Origin: Micavibrio sp. UBA2705 | Lineage (GTDB): Bacteria > Pseudomonadota > Alphaproteobacteria > Micavibrionales > Micavibrionaceae | DNA length: 64,000 nt | Assembly: GCA_002354205.1 (NCBI GenBank) | Contig: DELD01000002.1 | Coordinates: 17,285 to 81,284, forward strand | Direction: 5' to 3' | Part shown: positions 28,902-39,570 of the stretch, piece by piece | Position numbering within the stretch: position 1 is the first letter of the stretch | How the letters are laid out: every line of letters begins with the position of its first letter | The notes under the pieces: generated by a model | Databases searched by the model: none | What the model saw: the letters and a program-made list of their open reading frames with translations, nothing else | What the model was told of the DNA's origin: nothing | Translations under genes and position numbers: made by a program

Positions 28902-30606
28902 TTACGCCACAATAGAGCGTATGCAGCCATCAAGTCCTTGCACATTATTATGAATTTTCTGCATATTTGCTGAAATATCATGAGTCACCGCGCTTTGCTC
29001 CTCTACCGCGGAGACAATGACGCTGATATATTCACCAACCGCATTGGTTGCCTCAGCAATTTCATTACCGCTCGTCAGAACCTCACTCGCGACCGATTGA
29101 ATCCGCGCAATTTCTTCGGATATTTGGTCAGTTGCTTTTGCGGTTTCATTGGCGAGTGATTTAACCTCCCCCGCCACGACAGCGAAGCCTTTGCCCGCAT
29201 CGCCGGCGCGCGCCGCTTCAATTGTTGCGTTCAGAGCGAGCAAATTAACCTGCTCTGAAATATCACGGATCAACCCTGCTATACCCTCCATCGCGCGCGT
29301 GTTTTCATCAAGCCGCGCCATAAGCGCGCCCGCAGAAACGTTTTTTTGGATAATTTCAGCTATCGCCGTTTGTGATTTCCCCATATTTTGGCTAATTTCC
29401 TGCACTGAAGCGAGCATTTGCTCCGTCGCGCCAGCAACGGCCTCAATATTCATTGATGTCTCTGCACTGCGCTCTCCTGCCTCACGGCGAGCCTTAACCT
29501 GAGCGGTAATATCTGTTGCATATTTGACAACGCGAAATGGCCGCCCGTTGACATCCATAATTGGATTATAACTCGCCTGTATCCATATCTCGCGCCCATC
29601 TTTACCGAAACGTTGATATTCTGATGCCATATATTCGCCGCGCTGCAACCGCTCCCAAAACGCGCTATATTCGCCCGTGCTGGCATATTGCGGGTCTACA
29701 AAAATGCGGTGATGCTGCCCCCTAATTTCATCTAAGCGATAACCAACAGCCTTAAGAAAATTATCATTTGCATTGACAATCTGCCCGTCCATTTCAAATT
29801 CAATCACCGCTTGCGACTTACCAATCGCTTCAATCTGGCTCGAAAAATATGCATTGCTCATTTTTTGTTCGGTGACATCCGTCGCATATTTCACCACTTT
29901 GAAAGGCTGACCATTCGTATCAAGGATCGGGTTATAGCTTGCCTGTATCCATATTTCGCGCCCATCCTTACCAAAGCGCTGATATTCCGCCGCTGCATAT
30001 TCGCCGCGGCGTAGCTTTGCCCAGAAGGATTGGTACTCTTCGCTGCGTGCATATTGTGGGTCAACAAAGATACTATGGTGCTGACCTTTAATATCACCCA
30101 GATCATAACCCAACTGCATTCAGAAAATTTGCATTAGCATCAACAACCGTCCCGTCCATATTAAACTCAATCACTGCTTGTGATTTACCAATCGCGCTAA
30201 TTTGCCCCTGATAATAAGTAGATTGCTTTTTTTGTGCGGTAATATCAGTCGCAAATTTAACGACCTTAACAACTTTGTGGTTCTGATCGAGGATTGGATT
30301 ATAACTCGCCTGTATCCATACCTCTTTGCCGTTCTTACCAAAACGTTGATATTCCGCGCGGGCAAATTCACCGCTGCGCAGCTTTTCCCAAAAATGTGCA
30401 TATTCTGATGATTTAGCGTGGGCTGGTGTGACAAAAAGGCTGTGATGCTGGCCTTTCACTTCCTCCAAATCATATTCCATAGTCGCTAAGAAGTTCGGGT
30501 TGGCGTGCAGGATATGCCCCTGCGTATCAAATTCAATTATCGCCTGTGATGAACTTAAAGCATTAAGCACATGTGATGTTTTCTGTTTTTTTGCAAACCC
30601 GATCAT
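28902..30606 (-). pseudogene. Soluble triple-PAS chemoreceptor broken by a one-base insertion
   Basis: From the ATG at 30606 (ribosome-binding site AGGGGG) the frame reads PAS1 and the first part of PAS2, then stops at NFLNAVGL*. The rest of PAS2, PAS3 and an MCP signalling domain continue in another frame. The break is at GTTGGGTTATGA near 30110; the matching spot in PAS3 reads GTTGGTTAT (AVGYRL), so one extra G explains it. Restored, the protein is about 567 residues with no membrane helix. The MCP tip ([29 protein letters not shown]) is intact, but the signalling domain is short. It would be a cytoplasmic sensor, perhaps for redox or energy. It is a pseudogene, a sequencing error or a phase-variable gene. 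Confidence 0.85.
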
Positions 30607-30752
30607 GCGTATTTCCCCCTTCGCATTAGAATAGTATGAAACCAACTTTGGTTTACACTCAAAATAATACTATAGGTTGCAATTTATTAATAAGAATATA
30701 AACCCTAAATACAGGCGTGTGCAAAGGAAATAAATATAGAACAGAGCCTGAT

Positions 30753-31568
30753 TTAGGATGCGCGTTTATAAATATGGGCATCCGCAGGAAAGTCCCGCGC
30801 CCGTACTTCCCGCGCATAGGCAGCGGCAGCTTCGTCAATATTCTGCGCCAATTGCGCATATTGTTTAACGAATTTTGGCACATGATCTGTAAACAAGCCA
30901 AGCATATCATCGCTAACAAGGATTTGCCCCGCGCAAGCCGCAGATGCGCCAATGCCAATGGTCGGCACAGATACGCCATCAACGATGCGGCGTGCAACGC
31001 TTTCAATTGTTCCTTCAATGACAATCGCTATTACCCCCGTTTTTTCGATTAACTGCGCATCGGTAAGTAAAGACAGCCCCTCATCATCAGACTTACCTTT
31101 TATTTTATAGCCGCCTTCTTTTTCAACGCTTTGTGGTTTCAAACCAATATGCGCGAGCGTTGGGATAGATGCGTCCGCAAGCGCTTGATAAATGTCTAGC
31201 ATCTCCGACCCGCCTTCAATCTTAATGGCATCACAGCCCGTTTCATCCATAACACGGCGTGCATTTTTGACAGCCAGATCTGCGTCTGTTTCATAGCTCC
31301 CATAGGGCATATCAACAACAACAAAAGCATGTTTTACCCCGCGCATCACTGCTTTACCGTGGTTAATCATCATCTCAAGGCTCACGCCCAAAGTGTTATC
31401 CATCCCATAAACGACCATACCGAGAGAATCGCCAACCAAAAGTAAATCACAATGCGGGTCAAGCGCCTTAGCAACAGGCGTTGTATAAGCCGTTAAGCAC
31501 ACTAAAGCTTCGCCCCTTTGCGGCGCGTGCATAATATATTCTTTATCTAAGCGTGCGTTTTGTGCCAT
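30753..31568 (-). CDS. panB: 3-methyl-2-oxobutanoate hydroxymethyltransferase
   Basis: 271 residues from the ATG at 31568 (MAQNARLDKEYIM), which has a GGGGAGG ribosome-binding site 7 bases upstream. First committed step of pantothenate synthesis: transfers a hydroxymethyl group from methylene-tetrahydrofolate to alpha-ketoisovalerate. Family blocks: CDLLLVGDSLGMVVYGMD, FVVVDMPYGSY, AIKIEGG, AHIGLKPQS and IGIGASAACAGQILVSDDM. No panC is adjacent. All catalytic regions look normal. Confidence 0.96.
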   Translation of the reverse strand: MAQNARLDKEYIMHAPQRGEALVCLTAYTTPVAKALDPHCDLLLVGDSLGMVVYGMDNTLGVSLEMMINHGKAVMRGVKHAFVVVDMPYGSYETDADLAVKNARRVMDETGCDAIKIEGGSEMLDIYQALADASIPTLAHIGLKPQSVEKEGGYKIKGKSDDEGLSLLTDAQLIEKTGVIAIVIEGTIESVARRIVDGVSVPTIGIGASAACAGQILVSDDMLGLFTDHVPKFVKQYAQLAQNIDEAAAAYAREVRARDFPADAHIYKRAS

Positions 31569-31685
31569 GTGATGACCTCCCCATAATGGTAATGCGTACA
31601 TGTTCTATATAAAGGCGCATGGCATAATAAATCAAGCATACAGCCTATAAAAAGACCGATAAAAGCGTGCCACAAAAACGAGACG

Positions 31686-32372
31686 TCATCCATCTATGCC
31701 ATTGCGCATCGCATAAAAACTCGCAAGGCGCGGTGCAATGGGGGCGCATGATACGGGGCTACCATGCCAGCGCGCGCTAAGATCAGCATTTTCCATCACA
31801 TCTGGATGATCTGTGCCCTTAATGAAACATAAATACGTCGGAGCCGCTTCGACCACATCACAAGGCGGCACACTGATTTCACCCGATTTAAATGCACTCT
31901 CCGCAATATCAGTGTAATCTTTCAAATATAAAAGCGTGCCATCTTGCCCGATCAACGTCGCAACCATATGCGTATCACACTGGTCAATATGCGGAATAGC
32001 TGTGCGCATGACGCTGCGGCGTGTAGGCACATAACGATGCACATCAATAAATGCGCCCTGCCCAACAACAGCATGAAATGCAGCGGCAAGCTGGTCTTCT
32101 TTTTCTTTAATGTCCAAAATCAAGTCCTGCTGCGCCGGTAAAAGCATTTTAAACGCAGCGCGCTCAGCCGGACGCAAGAGGTTCAAATGCGCCTTACATG
32201 CATCAATCTGGTCAGCATTGAGGTGCCGCGCCGCATAATCAAATGCGTGCGCCAAAGGGGATGGTACTAAAACGGTATTGAGATTCGGGTTAGCATAGGC
32301 CTGCGCTGCGCCGTCAACATCTGACGCTACGCCGATACGGTAATCTATTGGTGAAACCAGATACGAGCCCAA
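31686..32372 (-). CDS. Protein of unknown function with HxD motif
   Basis: 228 residues. The only plausible start is TTG at 32372 with a weak ribosome-binding site, so the start is uncertain. A helical middle (AFKMLLPAQQDLILDIKEKE) is followed by a beta-rich part containing PHIDQCDTHMVATLIGQDG and a late His (ARWHGSPVS). The H-x-D plus distal His arrangement is reminiscent of iron-dependent oxygenase folds or DUF1826, but I cannot confirm it. Separated by about 107 bp from hisC, same strand. Confidence 0.55.
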   Translation of the reverse strand: MGSYLVSPIDYRIGVASDVDGAAQAYANPNLNTVLVPSPLAHAFDYAARHLNADQIDACKAHLNLLRPAERAAFKMLLPAQQDLILDIKEKEDQLAAAFHAVVGQGAFIDVHRYVPTRRSVMRTAIPHIDQCDTHMVATLIGQDGTLLYLKDYTDIAESAFKSGEISVPPCDVVEAAPTYLCFIKGTDHPDVMENADLSARWHGSPVSCAPIAPRLASFYAMRNGIDG

Positions 32373-32479
32373 GAATTTTCTTTCACTAAAAAATATATTT
32401 CAGCAACATAAATACAAGGGCCAGAATATGCAAATAAATTATCTTGTGCGCCGCACAGCGCTTTATGCCAAGCCGTATA

Positions 32480-33577
32480 TTACACGCATTGCACCGAAAT
32501 GCCCCACGCATCAAGCACGCGGTCATTTTGCGCAGGCAGCCCCAATGTTACACGAATGGCACGCGGAATTTGCGCTGACATGTCACGCAAGATAATCCCA
32601 TGATCCGCCGCGAGCTTCATCATCTTGGCGGGATCTTTGACTTGTACCAACAAGAAATTCGTTGCCGATGGCCAGACACGCTCAACGTCCATACTCGCAT
32701 TAAGCGCCATGCTCATCCGCTCGCGCTCTTCAATAATAATCGCGCGAATATTTTTAAGCTGATGTTGGTTTTCTGGCATTAAGGCGCGCTGCACGGCATC
32801 CATTGCTGGGCGGGTCATTGGGTATGGCGGCAAGACTTTGCGTAGCATTGCAATTACAGGCTTCGCGCCAATCGCGCAGCCAAGCCGCGCCCCTGCCATT
32901 GCCCGCGCTTTTGATAAGGTGCGCAGCAAAATAAGCTGCGGGTTAAACGGCAAAAGCTGCATTAATTTTTGCGTATCGCAATATTCAATATAGGCTTCAT
33001 CAACAACGACAATCGCATTGCTTTTCTGGATCACATCGACCAGTGCTTTCTGGTCAATTTGCGCTCCTGTAGGGTTATTCGGCGAACAAAGGAAGACAAC
33101 TTTCACCGTGTTGTTCGGCCCTTTCACATGGCGCAAAACTTCATCCGTCTTGAGCGAAAAATCATAAGGGTCAAGCGGCACTGAAATGACCCGCGCCCCA
33201 TGTATCGCCGCATATTGCGCATACATGCCAAAAGTCGGCGGCGTATGCAATATCGATTCATCACTTGCTGGCTGACAAAAGGTACGGATAATCACATCAA
33301 TCGCTTCATCTGAACCGCGTGACATCATAATATTATCAGGCTCAACGCCATAAATTTTCGCCAAACGCTCCAACACCACAGGGGGCTGCTGCGAGTCATA
33401 ACGGTTCAAATGCACGCTACCCTGAAACGGTTCAACGGGCGATTCATTTGCATCAAGATATAGCGTTTCAACGCCGCTTTGACCTGCCCCATCACTAGCC
33501 AATGAACGCGCAGAGCTATAGGCCTTTAGAGCGCGTATATCAGGGCGCACCAATGCTAAAACATCATCAATATCCAT
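32480..33577 (-). CDS. hisC: Histidinol-phosphate aminotransferase (class I/II)
   Basis: 365 residues from the ATG at 33577 (MDIDDVLALVRPDIRAL), with AAGG 9 bases upstream; an ATG 3 codons earlier sits too close to that site. PLP-dependent aminotransferase. Typical HisC features: LDANESPVEPF, SRGSDEAIDVIIRTFC, FLCSPNNPTGAQI, VVDEAYIEYC and the PLP lysine in RTLSKARAMAGARLGCAIG. The gene is far from any other his gene in the window, so an alternative aromatic aminotransferase role cannot be excluded. Confidence 0.9.
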   Translation of the reverse strand: MDIDDVLALVRPDIRALKAYSSARSLASDGAGQSGVETLYLDANESPVEPFQGSVHLNRYDSQQPPVVLERLAKIYGVEPDNIMMSRGSDEAIDVIIRTFCQPASDESILHTPPTFGMYAQYAAIHGARVISVPLDPYDFSLKTDEVLRHVKGPNNTVKVVFLCSPNNPTGAQIDQKALVDVIQKSNAIVVVDEAYIEYCDTQKLMQLLPFNPQLILLRTLSKARAMAGARLGCAIGAKPVIAMLRKVLPPYPMTRPAMDAVQRALMPENQHQLKNIRAIIIEERERMSMALNASMDVERVWPSATNFLLVQVKDPAKMMKLAADHGIILRDMSAQIPRAIRVTLGLPAQNDRVLDAWGISVQCV

Positions 33578-33667
33578 CAAAATCATCCTTAGTTAAATAA
33601 ATGGCGAAGGCCGCTAGTGGTAAAAAATATACCACAATTCAGTAGAATGAAAAACAAAACCCGCAAT

Positions 33668-33703
33668 AATAAAGCCCGCATAATTGCTTATACAGGCTTT
33701 AGA
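33668..33703 (-). terminator. Probable intrinsic terminator of the acyl-CoA dehydrogenase gene
   Basis: TAAAGCC (33670-33676) pairs with GGCTTTA (33695-33701); the loop can extend the pairing through GCA/TGC. On the minus strand it ends in TTTATTATT. The stem is modest, so the call is tentative. Confidence 0.5.
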
Positions 33704-33729
33704 ATTAAATATGTATGATTATGCGCTAA

Positions 33730-35967
33730 TTAACGCATAATCGGCGCGCCATTATAATCATCAAAGCTAAACTCATTAACGTTCACCACACGCATACGCG
33801 CTTCGTAAACCGCTAGCAAGGACTTTGCTTCATCATCGCTAAGTTCGCCGAGCGTTACCGCATTGGCCACACGATCCGCGAATTGTTCATTGGGTTTAAG
33901 GCCAGATTGCTTATCTGCTTTGTGCAGTTTTTCTTCTAAGCCTTGCGCTGCAATTGAGCCCTCAAATGCAAATTTCAAGTCTGCAACTGGGCCACCTGCT
34001 TCCTTGGCAAAATACATTTCTTCGGTAAGACGCGAAAGCGCTTCGCCATTTTGGCTTAGTGACTTTGTAATTTCGTCTTCCAAGCGCCCTGATGGTTTTT
34101 TATGGCGGTGACCAAATGTACCAGAAAGGATTTTCAGCGGAATGCGCAAGAAAGACGATAATGGATATGTATCTTTTTGCAGCACATCATGCAAAGCTTC
34201 ATTTGCTTTATTCAAGCTGTCTTCAATCGCATAACGCACCATTGGCAGCTCAGCCTTATTCGCGCCGCGCTGTTCATATTGGCGAATAACCGCAGATGCA
34301 ATGTAAAGATGCGATAATGTATCGCCAAATTTTGCAGATACACGTTCCGCAAATTTTAACTTCGCACCAAGAATTGATGATGTTGGGTTCGCAACCGCAT
34401 TAAATGATGCACTCACCTGATCAATACGGTGTGCATATTCACGCATTTCTTTGCTTAAATTTGACTTTGGTGATGTCAAACGCTTCAAGCCAAGATTGAC
34501 AAATACGCTGCGCCCAAGGCTAACAAATTGTGATGCAACAAGCTTCGCCGCAATCCATGTCGCTTTAAGCGTTTTTTCTTCCTGCACGGCTTGCTGCATA
34601 GGCTGGAAGTATGGATGTAGACGATAGCTGCCTTGACCAAAAATCAACATATTACGTGTCAGTACATTTGCGCCCTCAACCGTAATCGCAATCGGAATAC
34701 CAATATACGCGGATTGTGTGTAGTTATTCGGGCCAGAGATAATCGCTTTACCCGCCTGAATATCCATACCATTGGTAACGGTTTGACGCCCCATTTCTGT
34801 CGCATGATATTTCGCAATCGCCGATGGAATAGCCGGCTTTTCACCGCTGTCAACCAATTCAAGCGTTGTGTCTTTCAGTGCGCGCGTTGCATAAGTCATG
34901 CCCGCTTGCTGTGCAATCTTCTCTGATACGCCTTGGAAGTTTTTAATCGGCGTACCAAATTGCTGACGCACTGTTGAATAAGCTGTCGTTGTGTAGGTTT
35001 GGTACTGCCCCGCAGCAGAGCCAAGTGACGGCAGCGAGTTCGCACGGCCTTCAGATAAACACTCAACCAGCATCCGCCAACCCTTACCAGCATTTTCAGG
35101 GCCGCCAACGATAGAATCAAGCGGAACAAAGACATCCTTACCGCGCGTTGTACCGTTCATAAACGCCATATTCATTGGACGGTGGCGGTTACCAATTTCC
35201 ACGCCTTCAGTCGAGGTTGGAATAAGTGAAACCGTAATCCCTGGCTTTTCGCCCTGACCAAGCAGATTTTCAGGATCCTCAAGATGGTAAGCAAGTCCAA
35301 GCACACTCGCCACAGGTGCAAGCGTGATATAACGTTTATCCCATGAGAGGCTGACGCCAATCTCGCCTGTTTTTGGATCTTTTTTCACAATACCCTTGGC
35401 TTGGATATTACCCGCATCAGAACCTGCATTTGGCTCAGTCAGCGCAAAACATGGCACATCTTTACCAACGGCAAGTGAAGCCAAATAGCGGTCTTTTTGT
35501 TCCTGCGTACCATAATGTGAAAGTAATTCACCGGGGCCTAATGAATTTGGCACCATCACGGTCACAGCCGCTGTCCAGTTACGTGTCGCAATTTTCGATA
35601 CCACAGCTGAACGTGCGCGCGCAGAAAAACCGCGGCCGCCATATTCAGGTGAAATCAGCATTCCTAAGAAGCCTTTTTCTTTAATATATGTCCATACTTC
35701 CTCGGGCAAATCGCCGGCTTGCTCAATCTCATAATCATTGAGCATCTCGCAAAGTTCTTCGGTTTCATTTTCAATGAAAGAGCGCTCTTCTGCTGTAAAT
35801 TCTTCGGGCTTATAGCCATTAATAATCGCATCCCAATTCGGCGCACCATTATAAAGTGACCCTTCAATGTCACTTGTTGTTCCCGCATCCAGAGCCTCTT
35901 GCTCCGTCTTTGATACAGGCGGCATTAAACTTTTAAGTTTTTTTAGATACAAGCTACGAATGGACAT
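33730..35967 (-). CDS. fadE: Long-form acyl-CoA dehydrogenase, FadE-like
   Basis: 745 residues. The first step of fatty-acid beta-oxidation: FAD-dependent oxidation of acyl-CoA. The acyl-CoA dehydrogenase core occupies about residues 60-450 (LISPEYGGRGFSARARSAVV, CFALTEPNAGSDAGNIQAKG, MLIFGQGSYRLHPYFQPM). A C-terminal extension of about 250 residues, as in E. coli FadE (814 residues), replaces the shorter ending of usual family members. Start at ATG 35967 (MSIRSLYLKKLKSLMPP). It lacks the N-terminal membrane segments of E. coli FadE, which accounts for part of the length difference. Confidence 0.92.
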   Translation of the reverse strand: MSIRSLYLKKLKSLMPPVSKTEQEALDAGTTSDIEGSLYNGAPNWDAIINGYKPEEFTAEERSFIENETEELCEMLNDYEIEQAGDLPEEVWTYIKEKGFLGMLISPEYGGRGFSARARSAVVSKIATRNWTAAVTVMVPNSLGPGELLSHYGTQEQKDRYLASLAVGKDVPCFALTEPNAGSDAGNIQAKGIVKKDPKTGEIGVSLSWDKRYITLAPVASVLGLAYHLEDPENLLGQGEKPGITVSLIPTSTEGVEIGNRHRPMNMAFMNGTTRGKDVFVPLDSIVGGPENAGKGWRMLVECLSEGRANSLPSLGSAAGQYQTYTTTAYSTVRQQFGTPIKNFQGVSEKIAQQAGMTYATRALKDTTLELVDSGEKPAIPSAIAKYHATEMGRQTVTNGMDIQAGKAIISGPNNYTQSAYIGIPIAITVEGANVLTRNMLIFGQGSYRLHPYFQPMQQAVQEEKTLKATWIAAKLVASQFVSLGRSVFVNLGLKRLTSPKSNLSKEMREYAHRIDQVSASFNAVANPTSSILGAKLKFAERVSAKFGDTLSHLYIASAVIRQYEQRGANKAELPMVRYAIEDSLNKANEALHDVLQKDTYPLSSFLRIPLKILSGTFGHRHKKPSGRLEDEITKSLSQNGEALSRLTEEMYFAKEAGGPVADLKFAFEGSIAAQGLEEKLHKADKQSGLKPNEQFADRVANAVTLGELSDDEAKSLLAVYEARMRVVNVNEFSFDDYNGAPIMR

Positions 35968-36302
35968 ATTATGACTCCCACTTATGATTTTATTATATTT
36001 AACCGTGCTTTGTTTTTACATTTATACGCATAAGGAAACAGGCACGGCATCTAATTATGTATATTTTTATTATTATATGACAAGACTTTGGCATTTATTT
36101 TCTGCGCGGTCAATATACAAGGCGGGCAGGCAACATAATTTTAGACAGTTTTTTTAACTTAAGGTTTTCATAAGGCGCGCGGCTAACCAAAGCACAATTT
36201 AAAGTTTTAACAATGCCGCGCGAGTTGTGCTTGACATATATCGCCATCTGTACTTAATTATAGCTTCAAAATAATAAAAAAAGATTACAATAGGGAAATA
36301 TC
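35968..36302. other. 335-bp divergent gap between the FadE-like and FtsH-like genes
   Basis: No gene is supportable here. It is AT-rich with a few GCGCGC stretches and must carry both divergent promoters. A good sigma-70-like promoter faces the protease gene (36231-36260). I saw no convincing regulator site for the fatty-acid gene. Confidence 0.5.
36231..36260 (+). promoter_or_regulatory. Sigma-70-type promoter for the FtsH-like gene
   Basis: TTGACA at 36231-36236 is a perfect -35 box. With a 17-18-base spacer, TTAATT or TAATTA follows as -10 (36254-36260). The gene's ATG is about 42 bases downstream, after an AGGGAA ribosome-binding site. Confidence 0.65.
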
Positions 36303-38588
36303 ATGACGGATAAGCAAACGCCAGAGCGCCAAGATTCTGACAAAAATCAGCCACAGAAAAAGAAAACAGAACAGAAAAAGCCTGGTTTTTTCAGACGTAA
36401 CATGTGGAATTTTGCTCTTATCGCTGCCGCGGGCTATGCTTATACAAGCTTTAATAACGCCGCCGAAAATGACCCTATCGCTTATGATTTAATGACGGGT
36501 TCAGAATTTATCCAAACCGTTAATCACGACGATGTCAAAGCCGCACAGATCGAGTTAATCGATGGACAATATGTTGTCACCGGCACATTAAAGGTCAATA
36601 CATATGAAAAGCCTGATCCTGATGCAGCCGGTAAAGAGCTTTCAGAAAAAGAACTGAGCACTGGGCCAAAATACAAAGCCGTTATGGGCCCTTCAGACCC
36701 TACAGCAATGTTAGAAAGCCGCGGCGTTCCCGTATCAAATGTCGATCACGACCCATATAAACGCCCTAACCCAGAAATCATCACGATTGACGACCTTGAA
36801 ATGCTTATCGACCAAGGTAAAGTCGGCGGCATAAGCTACACAAATGCAGGCGCAGGCAACGGCACAATATTTGAAGGAACCTACAAACCTGTCGCGGGTG
36901 ATAATGATTATGAAGTGCGTTTCAGCACAGCAGAGCACGGCTATAACACAGAAAACGTCCTACAAAAAATTAAAGACAATAATATTAAACGCAGCTACGT
37001 CACACAAGAAGCGCCAGGCTGGCTGTCTTCTATGCTGCCATGGCTGCTTTTCCCTGCGGTATTTATCGGCTTTATGCTGTGGCAAGGCCGCGGCGCAGGC
37101 CAAGGCAAGCCCGCACACCAGCGCATTGACCCAGAAGATATCACAGAAGGATTTGATGACGTTCAGGGCATTGACGACCAAAAAAGACAGCTTAAGCAAA
37201 TGGTACGCTACCTTCAAAATCCAGAAGAAATCGCACAAATGGGCGCGAAGCCACCTAAAGGCGCACTGCTTTCTGGCCCACCAGGAACAGGTAAAACCAT
37301 GCTCGCAAAAGCCGTTGCCAAAGAAGCCGGCGTACCGTTCTTTTCCATTAACGGTTCTGACTTTGTTGAAATGTATGTCGGTGTCGGCGCGCGGCGCGCC
37401 CGCGCATTATTTGAAGACGCGAAGAAAAACGCACCCTGCATCATCTTTATTGATGAAATTGACGCGGTGGGCGGAAATCGTGGCGGCAATATGAGCAATG
37501 GTCACAGCGAACAACAACAAACTTTGACGCAGATCCTCACTGCAATGGATGGCTTTGAAGCACAAAGCGGCGTTATTGTGATGGCGGCAACTAACCGCCC
37601 AGAGAGCCTCGACCCTGCGCTTGTCCGCGCTGGTCGCCTTGATCGTAAAATTGAAGTCAACGTCCCTGACCTTGTTGGACGCGTCCAGATTCTTACAAAA
37701 TATATGAGCAATAAGAAATGCGCGAAAGACATCGATATTGAAACGATTGCCAAGACGACACCCGGCTTCCCAGGGGCGGAACTTGTCAATCTTGTCAATG
37801 AAGCATTGCTTTTAGCGCAGGAAGGTGGCCGCCAAGAAGCTGACATGATGGATTTTGTTACTGCGCGCGATAATATCGTCTTTGGCGCAGCGAAAAACCT
37901 GACAATAACTGAAAAAGAACAACGCCTAACCTGTGACCATGAAGCAGGCCACGCCATTGTCATGAAATACACAGAAGGTAGTGATCAAATTTTAAAAGCG
38001 ACAGCAACGCCGCGTGCAAAATCATTAGGTATGGTTGAAACTTTCTCAGAAGGTGATCGCGTATCATATAATAAAAAGCAGCTCCTTGCATATATGGACG
38101 CCGCTATGGGGGGGCGCATTGCAGAAGAAATCTGGCATGGCGAAGATTACGTCACGACAGGTGCTTCACAAGACATCAAACAAGCGACAGCAATCGCGCG
38201 TCAGATGATCCTCGATTGGGGTTTTTCAGACTTTGGTATGCAAAGCTTTACCGAAGAACAGCGTGCAACATTTTTGAGCAAAGGCTCATCATCGCTGAGC
38301 GACATGTCAAACGAGCAAAAAGCTAAACTAGATGAGCAAATTAATACGCTTCTTAAGGAATCATACGAGCGTGCGCGCAACCTTATCACCCTGCGCAAAG
38401 ATGAATTAGAACTTGTCTCAAACGCCTTGTTTGAGTATGAAACCGTTTCAGGCGCAGAAATTGACACCATCTGCGCTGGCGGAAAAATCACCCGCCGCCC
38501 AACGCAAGCGATTAACGACAACAAGAAGCCAAACCCGCCAAGCAGCACTCAAGGCGGCGTACAAGGCCCTGAAATGCGCATGGGTTAA
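36303..38588 (+). CDS. FtsH-family membrane AAA+ zinc protease, divergent and long
   Basis: 761 residues against about 640 for typical FtsH. A charged N-terminus is followed by a short TM1 (34-50), a periplasmic domain of about 190 residues (twice the usual size) and TM2 (239-261). The AAA module has Walker [16 protein letters not shown] near 324, Walker [12 protein letters not shown] and the arginine-finger region [18 protein letters not shown], where FtsH normally has RPGRFDR. The pore loop reads MYVGVGARR instead of MFVGVGASR. The protease zinc motif HEAGH is at 546-550 and the third ligand in [12 protein letters not shown]. It is probably an active membrane quality-control protease, possibly a paralogue of a standard FtsH encoded elsewhere. 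Confidence 0.9.
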   Translation: MTDKQTPERQDSDKNQPQKKKTEQKKPGFFRRNMWNFALIAAAGYAYTSFNNAAENDPIAYDLMTGSEFIQTVNHDDVKAAQIELIDGQYVVTGTLKVNTYEKPDPDAAGKELSEKELSTGPKYKAVMGPSDPTAMLESRGVPVSNVDHDPYKRPNPEIITIDDLEMLIDQGKVGGISYTNAGAGNGTIFEGTYKPVAGDNDYEVRFSTAEHGYNTENVLQKIKDNNIKRSYVTQEAPGWLSSMLPWLLFPAVFIGFMLWQGRGAGQGKPAHQRIDPEDITEGFDDVQGIDDQKRQLKQMVRYLQNPEEIAQMGAKPPKGALLSGPPGTGKTMLAKAVAKEAGVPFFSINGSDFVEMYVGVGARRARALFEDAKKNAPCIIFIDEIDAVGGNRGGNMSNGHSEQQQTLTQILTAMDGFEAQSGVIVMAATNRPESLDPALVRAGRLDRKIEVNVPDLVGRVQILTKYMSNKKCAKDIDIETIAKTTPGFPGAELVNLVNEALLLAQEGGRQEADMMDFVTARDNIVFGAAKNLTITEKEQRLTCDHEAGHAIVMKYTEGSDQILKATATPRAKSLGMVETFSEGDRVSYNKKQLLAYMDAAMGGRIAEEIWHGEDYVTTGASQDIKQATAIARQMILDWGFSDFGMQSFTEEQRATFLSKGSSSLSDMSNEQKAKLDEQINTLLKESYERARNLITLRKDELELVSNALFEYETVSGAEIDTICAGGKITRRPTQAINDNKKPNPPSSTQGGVQGPEMRMG

Positions 38589-38616
38589 ACCGTATACACA
38601 TCAACAGTAAGACAAA

Positions 38617-38648
38617 CAAAAACGGCGCTCCATTGGGCGCCGTTTTTA
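38617..38648. terminator. Intrinsic terminator after the FtsH-like gene
   Basis: AAAAACGGCGC (38618-38628) pairs with GCGCCGTTTTT (38637-38647), with further pairing in the loop. The T-run on the plus strand and A-run on the left let it serve both convergent genes. Confidence 0.88.
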
Positions 38649-38668
38649 TTATACTCAAGCCGCAATAT

Positions 38669-39304
38669 TCAAGGCATTTTTTCAACAACGGGCGCTTTGC
38701 CTGTTGCAATAAGCGCGAGGCGCAATTTTTTACGCCGCCAGAAAATAAATGCCATAAAGCCCCATTCCGTAACCATTAAGAAAAACGGGTAAAACAGCAC
38801 CGATAATGAAAAACTTGGCACGCAAAGCAGAATAAAGAAATAACGCAGCCCCGCCCAAAAATACGACACGGGCGGTTCACTGCTGGGGTCAACATAGGTT
38901 TTGCGGATCGTCGGGTAAAAGGTCAGCATATCAATCACAATAATCAACAACAGCGTAATCACAGGGTCTTTTGTCGCAAGCCACACAGGAATAAGCGCCA
39001 AAGCCGATAAAAAGGCCCCCCAATCAGAGCGCGTTATATGCTTTTCGCCATAGAACAGCGCCAAAACAGCGATAATCCAGCACGTGATCCCGACAAACAG
39101 CAACATATAGGACGACAAATCGCCACCAAGTTGAAACTGCGCATAAGCGCCAATGCTAATAATTAGCCCCCAGTTAAACCAGCTAAAGAAATGCGGGCGT
39201 GTCTGGCGTTTAAATATGCTGTGAAAATAAAGCCCGTAGCGAATAACCGAAACAATAACCGCCAGCACAGCAAATACAGCCGCACGTTCAAATAAAAAAT
39301 CCAT
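38669..39304 (-). CDS. Polytopic membrane protein, PQ-loop-like
   Basis: 211 residues with about seven hydrophobic segments. Two similar loops (KRQTRPHFFSWFNWGL near residue 33, and YPTIRKTYVDPSSEPPVSY near 130) resemble the duplicated PQ-loop pattern of small solute-transport proteins, though the second Pro-Gln is missing. Substrate unknown. Divergent from the symporter gene with a 266-bp gap. Confidence 0.6.
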   Translation of the reverse strand: MDFLFERAAVFAVLAVIVSVIRYGLYFHSIFKRQTRPHFFSWFNWGLIISIGAYAQFQLGGDLSSYMLLFVGITCWIIAVLALFYGEKHITRSDWGAFLSALALIPVWLATKDPVITLLLIIVIDMLTFYPTIRKTYVDPSSEPPVSYFWAGLRYFFILLCVPSFSLSVLFYPFFLMVTEWGFMAFIFWRRKKLRLALIATGKAPVVEKMP

Positions 39305-39570
39305 AACAGATACCTGCTTTCAGCGCATATGATTATGCGCCAATAAACTATTAATCACATTTCGCGCGCGTGGGCAATAATCCATCTTGTCCACGGCGAT
39401 ATAAGAAAAATATACACTTCCCTTGATACTGCCGCGCGTATTTACTAGGCTTGTCATACGAAATATTCGCCCTTAAGCGCCTGAGCGGCCGAAATGCCCT
39501 CACCGTCATGATAATAATAACAACAATAGTGGCTAACGCGCATCACATCATTAAACAGTTTGGTCTATAA

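Noticed and set aside
30100..30125. Programmed ribosomal frameshift in the chemoreceptor gene
   Set aside because: There is no slippery heptamer or downstream pseudoknot pattern; the 366/367-base spacing of the PAS repeats points to a plain one-base insertion.
37502..37972. 156-codon minus-strand frame
   Set aside because: Antisense to the AAA and protease region of the FtsH-like gene; composition is typical of a shadow frame.
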